A stretch of DNA of 64,000 nt from Kosakonia oryzae (lineage in GTDB: Bacteria > Pseudomonadota > Gammaproteobacteria > Enterobacterales > Enterobacteriaceae), in NCBI RefSeq assembly GCF_001658025.2, contig NZ_CP014007.2, positions 2,542,001-2,606,000 on the forward strand, read 5' to 3'. A program made the translations under genes and the position numbers. Position 1 is the first letter of the stretch. Each line of letters begins with the position of its first letter. Positions 46,039 through 55,184 of the stretch are shown here, in pieces. The notes below the pieces were generated by a model. The model did no database searches, was not told the DNA's origin, and worked only from the letters and a program-made list of their open reading frames with translations.

Positions 46039-47364
46039 ATGACACAGCCTGTACAGGACGCTTTCGAACGGGTTGCTGGAGAGGAGCAGATGGCCGGGGC
46101 GCGAAAATTACGCAAAGTGCTACTCGCCACCGGGATCGGCCATTTTGTGGAATGGTTTGATTTCGGCTTGTACGGCACGCTGGCCGCGATTATCGGTCTG
46201 CAATTTTTTCAGTCCGGCAATCCGAGCGTCGCGTTGCTCTCATCATTCGCGGTATTTGGCGCGGGCTTTATTATGCGCCCGCTGGGGGGATTATTCTTCG
46301 GCTCGCTGGGCGATCGCAAAGGGCGGCAGAAAGTGCTGGCAACCGTGATCCTGCTGACTTCCGGGGCGACATTCGTGATGGGATTGCTGCCCACTTATCA
46401 CCAGGTAGGCATCACCGCCACCGTGCTGCTGGTGATCACGCGCCTGGTGCAGGGCTTTGCCGCCGGGGGCGAAAGCTCCGGAGCCACAACTTACCTGGCT
46501 GAATACGCTCCGACAGAACGCCGCGGTTACTTTACCTGCTGGATCGATAACTTTGGCTTTATGGCGTTCGTGGTCGGTTCCGGGCTGGTTTTTCTGCTAA
46601 CCGCAACGCTCGGCGAAAGCGCAATGAGCGACTGGGGCTGGCGTATCCCGTTCCTGATTGCCGGGCCGCTGGGTTGGGTGGGGCTGTATTTGCGAAAACA
46701 TCTGGAAGATTCGCCAGAATTTCTTGCCGCCATGAAGAGCGGTCAAACATCCAGTGCGCCGCTGCGCAAAGCGGTGACCACCGCCTGGGGCGCGTTGCTG
46801 TTCTGCGTGGGTTTTGTGGTGATCAAGGCCGTCGGGCACTGGACGCTGCAAACGTTCATGCCAAGTTATCTGGCGACCGAACTCCATTTTTCCAAACTCA
46901 ATGCCTATGCCATCACCACCATCGGGCTCTTTTCCGTTGCGGTGCTGGTGCCGTTTATGGGCTATCTGTCGGATAAATATGGTCGCAAGCCGTTGATGCT
47001 GACGGGCTGCGCCGGGTTTATCCTGCTCAGTTATCCGGCAATGATGGTGATGGCGCACGGGGACGTGCTTTCGGCGGTGCTGGCGATGGTGATGCTCGGC
47101 GCATTTATTGCCGCCTTCGACGGCGCCTGTACGGCGGCGATGGCGGAACTGTTCCCGACCAGCGTACGTTACGGCGGCTTGTCCATTGCTTATAACTTTG
47201 CGGTTGCGTTTTTCGGCGGCATCACCCCGTGGTTTTCGGCGTGGCTGATTACCAGCACCGGCGATAAATTCTCACCGGCCTTTTACGTGATGGCCGCAGC
47301 GCTGATTACCTTCCTTACTGTGTTGCGCGCCCGGGAAACGGCCGGGTTGCCGCTGAAACGTTGA
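46039..47364 (+). CDS. MFS transporter of the metabolite:H+ symporter (MHS) family
   Basis: A 441-residue 12-helix transporter. MHS signatures are GHFVEWFDFGLYG in helix 1, RPLGGLFFGSLGDRKGRQ after helix 2, and GFAAGGESSGATTYLAEYAP. Relatives (ShiA, KgtP, ProP, YhjE, YdfJ) take up organic acids or osmolytes. The ATG at 46039 is preceded by GGAGGGG; TTG and ATG codons just upstream are weaker. It stands alone between cybB and a Cys-rich gene. Substrate is unknown. Confidence 0.9.
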   Translation: MTQPVQDAFERVAGEEQMAGARKLRKVLLATGIGHFVEWFDFGLYGTLAAIIGLQFFQSGNPSVALLSSFAVFGAGFIMRPLGGLFFGSLGDRKGRQKVLATVILLTSGATFVMGLLPTYHQVGITATVLLVITRLVQGFAAGGESSGATTYLAEYAPTERRGYFTCWIDNFGFMAFVVGSGLVFLLTATLGESAMSDWGWRIPFLIAGPLGWVGLYLRKHLEDSPEFLAAMKSGQTSSAPLRKAVTTAWGALLFCVGFVVIKAVGHWTLQTFMPSYLATELHFSKLNAYAITTIGLFSVAVLVPFMGYLSDKYGRKPLMLTGCAGFILLSYPAMMVMAHGDVLSAVLAMVMLGAFIAAFDGACTAAMAELFPTSVRYGGLSIAYNFAVAFFGGITPWFSAWLITSTGDKFSPAFYVMAAALITFLTVLRARETAGLPLKR

Positions 47365-47370
47365 ATATCG

Positions 47371-47399
47371 CCCCGGTGAGACTCTCCACCGGGGTTTTT
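47371..47399 (+). terminator. Rho-independent terminator after MHS transporter gene
   Basis: CCCCGGTG (47371-47378) pairs with CACCGGGG (47387-47394), followed by TTTTT. It is 6 bases past the stop codon. Confidence 0.9.
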
Positions 47400-47488
47400 A
47401 TGCATAGGTGGTTGAATATGATGGGCGTAGCAGTCCACGCCCCATAAACATTATTCGATTGCGGGATAATAATTAAATTTTTAAATAA

Positions 47489-47830
47489 TCACTTGATCAT
47501 TTTTATACCGTAGGGACAAAGATCAAACTCGCAGGTTTTTTGATGGTCACACGTCCTTAACGAAATATCCTCATTGCCCGGGCAGTGACAGCCTTTTTTT
47601 AGCGTTTGCCAGATAGAAGGGAAAAAGGGAAGGGTATGAATAATGTTAAAATCACATGCTTTTCCATTAACGACGTAGTGTTCCTGGTACGTATGTAATA
47701 TGTTATCAGGGCGTAAAAAATAATTACCCTTATACCAGAAAATCACTGCCAGCTCTGGCGTGTTGCGGGCCAGCGCAAAGGCAGTTTTGGTTGTCGGTGA
47801 TACCAGCATTTCCGTAATACTCCAGCGCAT
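47489..47830 (-). CDS. Cys-rich hypothetical protein
   Basis: A 113-residue soluble protein. Residues 1-50 are mixed (SPTTKTAFALARNTPELAVIF). The C-terminal third has five cysteines at 81, 83, 94, 100 and 105 (CHC, then TC, TC, LC), which could bind metal or form disulfides. AAGGAGC six bases before the ATG gives strong translational support. The DNA is AT-rich compared with its neighbours, suggesting acquisition. I do not recognise the family. Confidence 0.6.
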   Translation of the reverse strand: MRWSITEMLVSPTTKTAFALARNTPELAVIFWYKGNYFLRPDNILHTYQEHYVVNGKACDFNIIHTLPFFPSIWQTLKKGCHCPGNEDISLRTCDHQKTCEFDLCPYGIKMIK

Positions 47831-48333
47831 ACTTGCTCCTTGCGGCTAATTTAATCTCCTAATAGGAAAATCTTAACAAAGAATATAATAAGAACATACT
47901 TAAAATTAATGTATTTAATGCATGCCGCTGACGGGAAAATATATCTAATAAAGTTCCTGGCTGAGTCTTGATATAAAACAAAATCTGTCCGGTTTTATCT
48001 ATTGTCAAAACGATATTTAAATGTTGGGCGTTAATAACATTCTGATATAATTTCGCGATTAATTACAACCTGCGAAAAAATCACCACGAAAAGCGTGATG
48101 GCTTTTATATAATATATCTATTGAGAAGATCAGATAAAAACAGGTGTGGTTTATTGGGTTGTTGGCCCTTTTTATCGCAACTGCCGCGAATAGTGCTCCA
48201 GCATCATCCTGTTACGTTGCACGACTAGCAGCAGCAAAACGCTTAGAAACTAATCGTGTCACTCCCCTAAATCGTTCGCGCCTGATACCCGCATAAAACG
48301 CAGTGTTTACACTGTTACGTCACTGCTATTACC
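47831..48333. other. AT-rich intergenic region before frmR
   Basis: About 500 bases, AT-rich to about 48150 with poly-A/T runs. I see no reading frame with a ribosome site and no clear RNA gene. It contains the promoters of the Cys-rich gene (minus) and of frmRA (plus). Confidence 0.4.
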
Positions 48334-48350
48334 ATACCCCCCTATAGTAT
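48334..48350 (+). promoter_or_regulatory. FrmR operator
   Basis: ATAC-CCCCCTATA-GTAT is an imperfect palindrome with the C/G-rich core typical of CsoR/RcnR/FrmR operators, 13 bases before the frmR start. FrmR binds such sites and releases DNA on reaction with formaldehyde. Confidence 0.7.
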
Positions 48351-48362
48351 GCAGGAGGTCAC

Positions 48363-49789
<1,427 letters not shown>

Positions 49790-49800
49790 CCTTGCTTCAC

Positions 49801-49821
49801 GCCAGCGGTGCAACCGCTGGC
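49801..49821 (+). terminator. Hairpin after frmA
   Basis: An 8-bp stem with loop TGCAA lies 12 bases after the stop. There is no U-run, so termination is uncertain. Confidence 0.4.
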
Positions 49822-49865
49822 GCTACCAATGTCCAAATCTGTGACCGCTGTTGCGCTTTTCTCCA

Positions 49866-49892
49866 TAAGAAAAATCCAATTATTGCCGATGC
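49866..49892 (+). promoter_or_regulatory. Sigma-28 (FliA) promoter of trg
   Basis: TAAG (49866-49869), 15 bases, then GCCGATGC (49885-49892) matches the FliA consensus TAAA-N15-GCCGATAA with correct spacing, 51 bases before the trg start. It predicts co-expression with flagellar and chemotaxis genes. Confidence 0.75.
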
Positions 49893-49942
49893 ATATATAT
49901 CATCGTGATGAATGCATTAGACAAATATGAGAGTCGATAGCC

Positions 49943-51628
49943 ATGGATAACAAAGCAGCAATGCAACGCATTGGATTTATGCACAATATTCGATTGGTTC
50001 CCCTGTTTTCCTCCATTCTCAGCGGTATTCTGGTGCTGTTTGCGCTCAGCTCCGGCCTGGCGGGATATTTTATGATGCAAGCGGATCGCGATCAGCGTGA
50101 TGTGACGCAGGAAATCCAGGTTCGCATGGGATTATCTAACAGTTCTAACAACTTACGCACAGCTCGTCTTAATCTGATCCATGCCGGCGCGGCAAGCCGT
50201 ATCGCCGAAATGGACGACATGAAAAATAACGTCGCAGAAGCGGAAAAACGTATTCAACAATCTCAGGATGGTTTCAAAGTCTATATGGCGCGTGAAGTTA
50301 AAACGCCGGAGGACGTTGCGCTGGATGAGGATCTGACTCGCCTGTTTAACGCCTACATCGCAGGCATGCAGCCGATGTTGAAATACGCGAAAAACGGCAT
50401 GTTTGAAGCCATCATCAACCACGAAAGCGAACAGGCGCGCCAGCTTGATGCCGCGTATAACGTCGTATTGTTGAAAGCGATTAAGATCCGTACCGAACGC
50501 GCAGAACACCTGACCGAGCTGGCGCACAGCCGTACGCAGTTAGGTCTTACTTTTATGGCCGCTGCCTTCGCCTTTGCACTGGTGTTGACCGTCATTACCT
50601 TCATCGTACTGCGCCGCGTGGTGATTAACCCGCTGCAACGTGCGGCGCAGCGTATTGCGCGCATTGCTTCCGGTGATTTGACCGTTGAGGATGAACCGAC
50701 TGGCCGCAGTGAGATTGGCCGTCTGAGCAGTGATTTGCAGGCGATGCAGCACTCGCTGGTCACCACCGTAGCCACGGTCCGCCAGGGCGCGGAAGAGATC
50801 TATCGTGGCACCAGTGAAATCTCCGCCGGTAACACCGATCTCTCTTCGCGTACCGAGCAGCAGGCGGCGGCAATTGAAGAAACGGCCGCCAGCATGGAAC
50901 AGCTGACCGCAACGGTGAAACAGAACGCCGACAACGCACACCATGCCAGCGGCCTGGCGCGCGACGCCTCCGGCAAAGCGACCAAAGGCGGGCAGATTGT
51001 TTCCGGCGTGGTGCAGACGATGGGCAATATCACCAGCAGTTCACGCAAAATCTCTGAAATTACTGCGGTGATCAACAGCATTGCCTTCCAGACCAATATC
51101 CTGGCGCTCAACGCCGCCGTAGAAGCGGCGCGTGCCGGTGAGCAGGGGCGCGGTTTTGCCGTGGTGGCCAGTGAAGTGCGCACGCTGGCGAGTCGCAGTG
51201 CGCAGGCGGCAAAAGAGATCGAAGCGCTGATCAGTGAATCCGTCAGCCTGATTGAGAAAGGTTCCGGTGAAGTGGTTTCTGCGGGTGAAACGATGGATGA
51301 GATCGTGACGGCGGTGAAACGCGTAACCGATATCATGCTGGAAATTGCAGCGGCATCCGATGAGCAGAGCAAAGGTATCACCCAGGTGAGCCAGGCGATC
51401 ACGGAAATGGATAACGTCACGCAACAAAACGCCTCGCTGGTAGAAGAAGCGTCCGCCGCCGCCGCCTCGCTGGAAGAGCAGGCCGCGCGTCTGACCGAAG
51501 CGGTAGGGGCCTTCCGCCTGACCGGTGCTGCGCCGCAGCGCCAGAACAGCACGTCTTCGCCAACGGCAAAACCGTTTAAACCGCAGCGCCCTGCGCTGGC
51601 AAATGGCGATAACTGGGAAACCTTCTGA
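49943..51628 (+). CDS. trg: Trg-like methyl-accepting chemotaxis protein
   Basis: A 561-residue chemoreceptor matching E. coli Trg, which senses ribose and galactose through their periplasmic binding proteins. It has TM1 (about 17-44), a four-helix-bundle ligand domain, TM2 (about 205-228), HAMP (about 229-282), methylation helices and the hairpin tip [21 protein letters not shown]. The conserved stretch [13 protein letters not shown] and gene order before ydcI support trg. Unlike E. coli Trg, the C-terminus carries an about 30-residue linker and ends NWETF, the CheR/CheB docking pentapeptide. A sigma-28 promoter precedes it. Confidence 0.92.
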   Translation: MDNKAAMQRIGFMHNIRLVPLFSSILSGILVLFALSSGLAGYFMMQADRDQRDVTQEIQVRMGLSNSSNNLRTARLNLIHAGAASRIAEMDDMKNNVAEAEKRIQQSQDGFKVYMAREVKTPEDVALDEDLTRLFNAYIAGMQPMLKYAKNGMFEAIINHESEQARQLDAAYNVVLLKAIKIRTERAEHLTELAHSRTQLGLTFMAAAFAFALVLTVITFIVLRRVVINPLQRAAQRIARIASGDLTVEDEPTGRSEIGRLSSDLQAMQHSLVTTVATVRQGAEEIYRGTSEISAGNTDLSSRTEQQAAAIEETAASMEQLTATVKQNADNAHHASGLARDASGKATKGGQIVSGVVQTMGNITSSSRKISEITAVINSIAFQTNILALNAAVEAARAGEQGRGFAVVASEVRTLASRSAQAAKEIEALISESVSLIEKGSGEVVSAGETMDEIVTAVKRVTDIMLEIAAASDEQSKGITQVSQAITEMDNVTQQNASLVEEASAAAASLEEQAARLTEAVGAFRLTGAAPQRQNSTSSPTAKPFKPQRPALANGDNWETF

Positions 51629-51641
51629 TAACCCGCAAAAG

Positions 51642-51668
51642 AAAAGAGGCCGTAAGGCCTCTTTTTTT
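51642..51668. terminator. Terminator between trg and DUF2076 gene
   Basis: AAAAGAGGCC (51642-51651) pairs with GGCCTCTTTT (51656-51665), loop GTAA, followed by more Ts. The A-run at the left makes it bidirectional for the convergent genes. Confidence 0.9.
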
Positions 51669-51686
51669 TATCCAACGCTTAGCTCG

Positions 51687-52373
51687 TTAAATAAAGCTGT
51701 CGTCATCATTGCTGTAGTCGTTGTCATCAACATCGTCGTTCTGCCAGGCGTCGTTATTATTGCCGAACGGATCGTCCTGGTTGAGGAAACGGGTGTCAGA
51801 GACGTTATTAAAGTCGCCGTATTGATTACCGACAAACGGCTCGCCACCGGCAGGCGTTGCCGGGTCTTCGATAATATTGACGATCTCTTCCGGTCGCGAC
51901 TGATGGAACATATTGGTCAGCATCTCGGCCAGCACAACGCCACCGGCCACGCCAGCGGCAGTTTGCAGCGCGCCAGCCATAAAACCGCCGCTGCGGGGAG
52001 CCGAAGCTGGCGCTGCCGCACGGGAATAATCCTGTGCCGGTGGCTGCTGCGGCTGGGCATTCCAGCTATTGTCCGGCTGCGGGTTGCTTTTCCCGCCACC
52101 AAACAGGCCGCCGAGAAAACTGCCGCCCGTTGCGGGTTTGCTTTTTTGCGCGGCCAATTCGCTTTCAAGCTCCTGAACCCGCGCCTGCAGGCGTTTCAGC
52201 GCCGCTTCCTGAATCAAAATCGATTGCGCCATATAGTAGGGAGCCGCAGGCTGCTGTCTGACGAATTCCGCGATCTGACGCTCTGCCTCTGCATCCCGTT
52301 GGCTGTTTTGCTGTCCGGTCTGTTTCAGACGTTCGAAAAGGCCGTTGATAAGCTGCTGTTCTTCATATTGCAT
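51687..52373 (-). CDS. DUF2076 protein
   Basis: A 228-residue protein of the DUF2076 family. The N-terminal helix-rich part (MQYEEQQLINGLFERLKQT) has a coiled coil at about 57-80 (LKRLQARVQELESELAAQ). A Gly/Pro/Gln-rich middle follows, including GGSFLGGLFGGG. A glycine/alanine helix is at about 130-160 (FMAGALQTAAGVAGGVVLAEML), and an acidic Asn/Asp-rich tail closes it. Similar proteins are described as membrane-related or periplasmic-like, with no known function. RBS GGAAGG. Confidence 0.85.
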   Translation of the reverse strand: MQYEEQQLINGLFERLKQTGQQNSQRDAEAERQIAEFVRQQPAAPYYMAQSILIQEAALKRLQARVQELESELAAQKSKPATGGSFLGGLFGGGKSNPQPDNSWNAQPQQPPAQDYSRAAAPASAPRSGGFMAGALQTAAGVAGGVVLAEMLTNMFHQSRPEEIVNIIEDPATPAGGEPFVGNQYGDFNNVSDTRFLNQDDPFGNNNDAWQNDDVDDNDYSNDDDSFI

Positions 52374-52503
52374 GACAATAACCTTCCGCTCTCCAGGGTG
52401 GATACCATCTAGTTTATCAGCGGCGACAATCTGTGTCTGGCGAGTGAAATGTTTGTTTAAGATTGGTTGCAGGTTGGCTGAAACTCACTCTGCTTGCGGG
52501 ATG

Positions 52504-52527
52504 AAAAAAGGCCCGCATCAGCGGACC
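52504..52527 (-). terminator. Terminator after the PQQ dehydrogenase
   Basis: On the minus strand GGTCCGC pairs with GCGGGCC (52527-52521 with 52516-52510), loop TGAT, followed by TTTTTT. Confidence 0.85.
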
Positions 52528-52546
52528 TTTTTATAACACTTACACC

Positions 52547-54928
52547 TTATTGTTTATCAGGTAGCGCATAAGCAATCACATAGTCGCCGCGATCCGGCGA
52601 CTGACGCGCACCGCCCGCATTGATAATGATGTATTGCTTACCGGTTTTCGGTGACACATAGGTCATCGGGCCGGACTGGCTCCCCACCGGCAGACGATCT
52701 TTCCAGATCTCTTTCCCGGTGGCGGTATCAAATGCGCGCAGATAGAAATCCTGGGTACCGGCAAAGAACAACAGGCCGGACTGGGTAGAAAGTGACGCGC
52801 CCAGCGTCGGCATACCGATGGGAATCGGCATATGCATGCGGATGCCCAGCGGGCCGGTATCTTCTACGGTGCCGACCGGAACCTGCCACACCAGTTTACC
52901 GGTGGAGAGATCAACCGCAGACATCGTGCCGAAAGGCGGCTGCTGACACGGAATACCCAGCGGCGAGAGGAAACGCTCGCGCATCGCGCCAAACGGCGTA
53001 CCCTCCATCGGCACAATCCCCATCTCAATGCCGCTGGCGTTTTTCGCAACGTTCGTGCGCGGCACCATATAGTTCGCCAGCCCCAGGCGCATATCGTTAA
53101 CAAATATCAGGTTATGGTTCGGATCGAGCGAAACGCTACCCCAGTTCATCCCGCCCAGCGAGCCTGGGAATTGCAGGGAACGATCGAGACCCGGCGGGGT
53201 GAAGACGCCCTGGTGGCGCATCGATTTAAAGGCGATACGGCACAACAGCAGATCGATTGGCGTCGCACCCCACATATCAGACTCTTTCAGCGTTTGGTTG
53301 CCGATCATCGGCATGCCAACCGAGTAGGGTTGCGTCGGGGAATAACGTTCTCCCTGCACATTGCCCGCCGGAACCGGACGCTCTTCCACTTTCGCCACCG
53401 GCTCGCCGGTTTCACGGTTGAGCATAAAGATCATGCCCTGTTTACTGGTCTGTACCAGTACCGGCGTGGTGTGGCCTTTGCCATCCGGCAGATCGAACAG
53501 CGTTGGCTGCGAAGGCAGGTCGAAGTCCCACAAATCGTGGTGCGTAGTCTGATAGTGCCAGCGTACTTTACCGGTAGTGGCATCTACGGCAACCACAGAC
53601 GAGCTGTATTTATCGTCGAGCGCGGTACGTTCACCGGCCCAGAAATCCGGGGTGGCGTTGCCGGTTGGCAGATAGATCAGGTTCAGTTTGGCGTCATACG
53701 ACATCGCAGACCAGACGTTCGGCGTACCGCGCGTATAAGTCTGGCCCTCCGGCGGCAGGCCGGTGATCGCCGGGTTGCCCGGATCCCACGCCCACGCCAG
53801 TTTCCCGCTGTGAACGTCATACGCACGCACAACGCCCGGCGGTTCGCCAGTGGAGAAGTTATCCGCCACGCGGCCGCCGACCACCACTACATTCCCGGCG
53901 ACCAGCGGCGTTGAGGTTTGCTGGTAGTAACCCGGTTTGATTTCGCCCATGCCAACGCCCAGATCGACTACGCCGTGGTCGCCGAAGTCATCACAGACTT
54001 TGCCGTTATCGGCATTAATTGCAATCAGGCGTGCATCGGTGGTGGGCAGGAACAGACGACGCGGGCAGGCAGCAGGCGAGGTGCTCTGTGCCGCAGATGC
54101 CAGCGCCTGACTCTCTTCGTAATAGCCCAGACCGCGGCAGCGTTGCCAGTTTGGCGCAGTGGCTTTCGCATCGTAGCGCCATTTCTCTTTGCCTGAATCC
54201 ACATCCAGCGCCAGCACTTTGCTGTACGGCGTACAGACATACAGCGTGTCGCCAACCTGTAGCGGGGTGTTCTGATCTTCCGCGCCAGAGCCGTTGCTCT
54301 GCGGAATATCCCCGGTGTGCGCAACCCAGGCCACTTTCAACTGGTTAACGTTCTGCTTGTTAATCTGATCCAGCGCGGCGAAGCGATCGCCGTGGGTGGT
54401 GTTGCCCCAGTGTTTCCAGTCCTGCTGCGCCGTCCCGGCGGCAACTGGTTTCACCGGAATCGCTTCCGTTGGTGCGATCACATTCCAGGTTTTGAACATG
54501 CCGCCTGCGCTAACCAACAGCAGCACTGCCAGCACGCCAGCCAGGCTGAACGAGGATTTGCGCAGCGGCGTCGCGCGTTGTTGCGCACGCAGCAGCGGCC
54601 ACAGCAGTGCGGCCAGCAAGGCCAGCACGCCGAAAGTAAACAGGCGCGAGAATAACGGCCAGAATGACCAGCCTGCATCGTTGACGGACCAGAAAAGAGA
54701 AACGATAAATGCCAGCGCGTAGAGCAGAATACCACTGAGGTGGTTTGTGATAATCAAACCTGCCGCCACCACCATCACGATACCCATGATCAGGAAGTAG
54801 AAGCTGCCGCCGACGGCGACAAGTTGATAACCGAGAATGCCAATCGCCAGACCGATAACCATCATCAGTACGGCCAGCAACCACTTCAGGACGTTTACCA
54901 TCCCGCGTGGCGTCTTACCAGGTGCCAT
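52547..54928 (-). CDS. Membrane-bound PQQ-dependent dehydrogenase (glucose/quinate/shikimate family)
   Basis: A 793-residue inner-membrane enzyme. It has five predicted N-terminal helices (about 13-145) that bind ubiquinone, then an eight-bladed PQQ propeller in the periplasm. Catalytic Asp465 lies in TTHHDLWDFDLPSQP, equivalent to Asp466 of E. coli Gcd. The segment matching Gcd His262 (substrate pocket) is different (APNWQRCRG), and identity to Gcd is moderate. The substrate may be glucose, quinate, shikimate or another polyol. No pqq genes are in the window. CAGGAG precedes the start. Confidence 0.88.
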   Translation of the reverse strand: MAPGKTPRGMVNVLKWLLAVLMMVIGLAIGILGYQLVAVGGSFYFLIMGIVMVVAAGLIITNHLSGILLYALAFIVSLFWSVNDAGWSFWPLFSRLFTFGVLALLAALLWPLLRAQQRATPLRKSSFSLAGVLAVLLLVSAGGMFKTWNVIAPTEAIPVKPVAAGTAQQDWKHWGNTTHGDRFAALDQINKQNVNQLKVAWVAHTGDIPQSNGSGAEDQNTPLQVGDTLYVCTPYSKVLALDVDSGKEKWRYDAKATAPNWQRCRGLGYYEESQALASAAQSTSPAACPRRLFLPTTDARLIAINADNGKVCDDFGDHGVVDLGVGMGEIKPGYYQQTSTPLVAGNVVVVGGRVADNFSTGEPPGVVRAYDVHSGKLAWAWDPGNPAITGLPPEGQTYTRGTPNVWSAMSYDAKLNLIYLPTGNATPDFWAGERTALDDKYSSSVVAVDATTGKVRWHYQTTHHDLWDFDLPSQPTLFDLPDGKGHTTPVLVQTSKQGMIFMLNRETGEPVAKVEERPVPAGNVQGERYSPTQPYSVGMPMIGNQTLKESDMWGATPIDLLLCRIAFKSMRHQGVFTPPGLDRSLQFPGSLGGMNWGSVSLDPNHNLIFVNDMRLGLANYMVPRTNVAKNASGIEMGIVPMEGTPFGAMRERFLSPLGIPCQQPPFGTMSAVDLSTGKLVWQVPVGTVEDTGPLGIRMHMPIPIGMPTLGASLSTQSGLLFFAGTQDFYLRAFDTATGKEIWKDRLPVGSQSGPMTYVSPKTGKQYIIINAGGARQSPDRGDYVIAYALPDKQ

Positions 54929-55154
54929 GTTTTTCTCCTGAAACCCATTCGTGTGCGGAACGGCAAACGGCCGCTGGCCGAACCAAATGGATAATTTTCT
55001 ATAGGGATTTAGTTATGAATGAAGGGTTATTTACTTTCTTTGCTACAAAACGAAGCAACATTGTAAACATAAATGAACCATGTGGTGAATAGAAAGTATG
55101 ATGATTCTGTTAAATTATTATTCGAAGTTGTTAAAACCCGGCGTGGGTAATAAG

Positions 55155-55178
55155 TAAAAAGCCCGCCGAAAGCGGGCT
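55155..55178 (-). terminator. Terminator after the YdeP-like gene
   Basis: On the minus strand AGCCCGC pairs with GCGGGCT, followed by TTTTAC. It is seven bases past the stop. Confidence 0.88.
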
Positions 55179-55184
55179 GGAAGG

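Noticed and set aside
47413-47455. Terminator for the Cys-rich gene (GGGCGT/ACGCCC)
   Set aside because: Short stem with a large loop and no U-tract; not listed as a feature.
48060-48120. Terminator-like hairpin near poly-A
   Set aside because: Only a four-base stem can be drawn with mismatches.
51525-52412. 295-codon plus-strand frame overlapping trg and DUF2076
   Set aside because: Runs across a strong terminator and antisense to a conserved gene.
52832-53914. 360-codon plus-strand frame
   Set aside because: Antisense to the PQQ dehydrogenase, with Arg/His-rich low-complexity content and no ribosome site; a shadow of a GC-rich gene.
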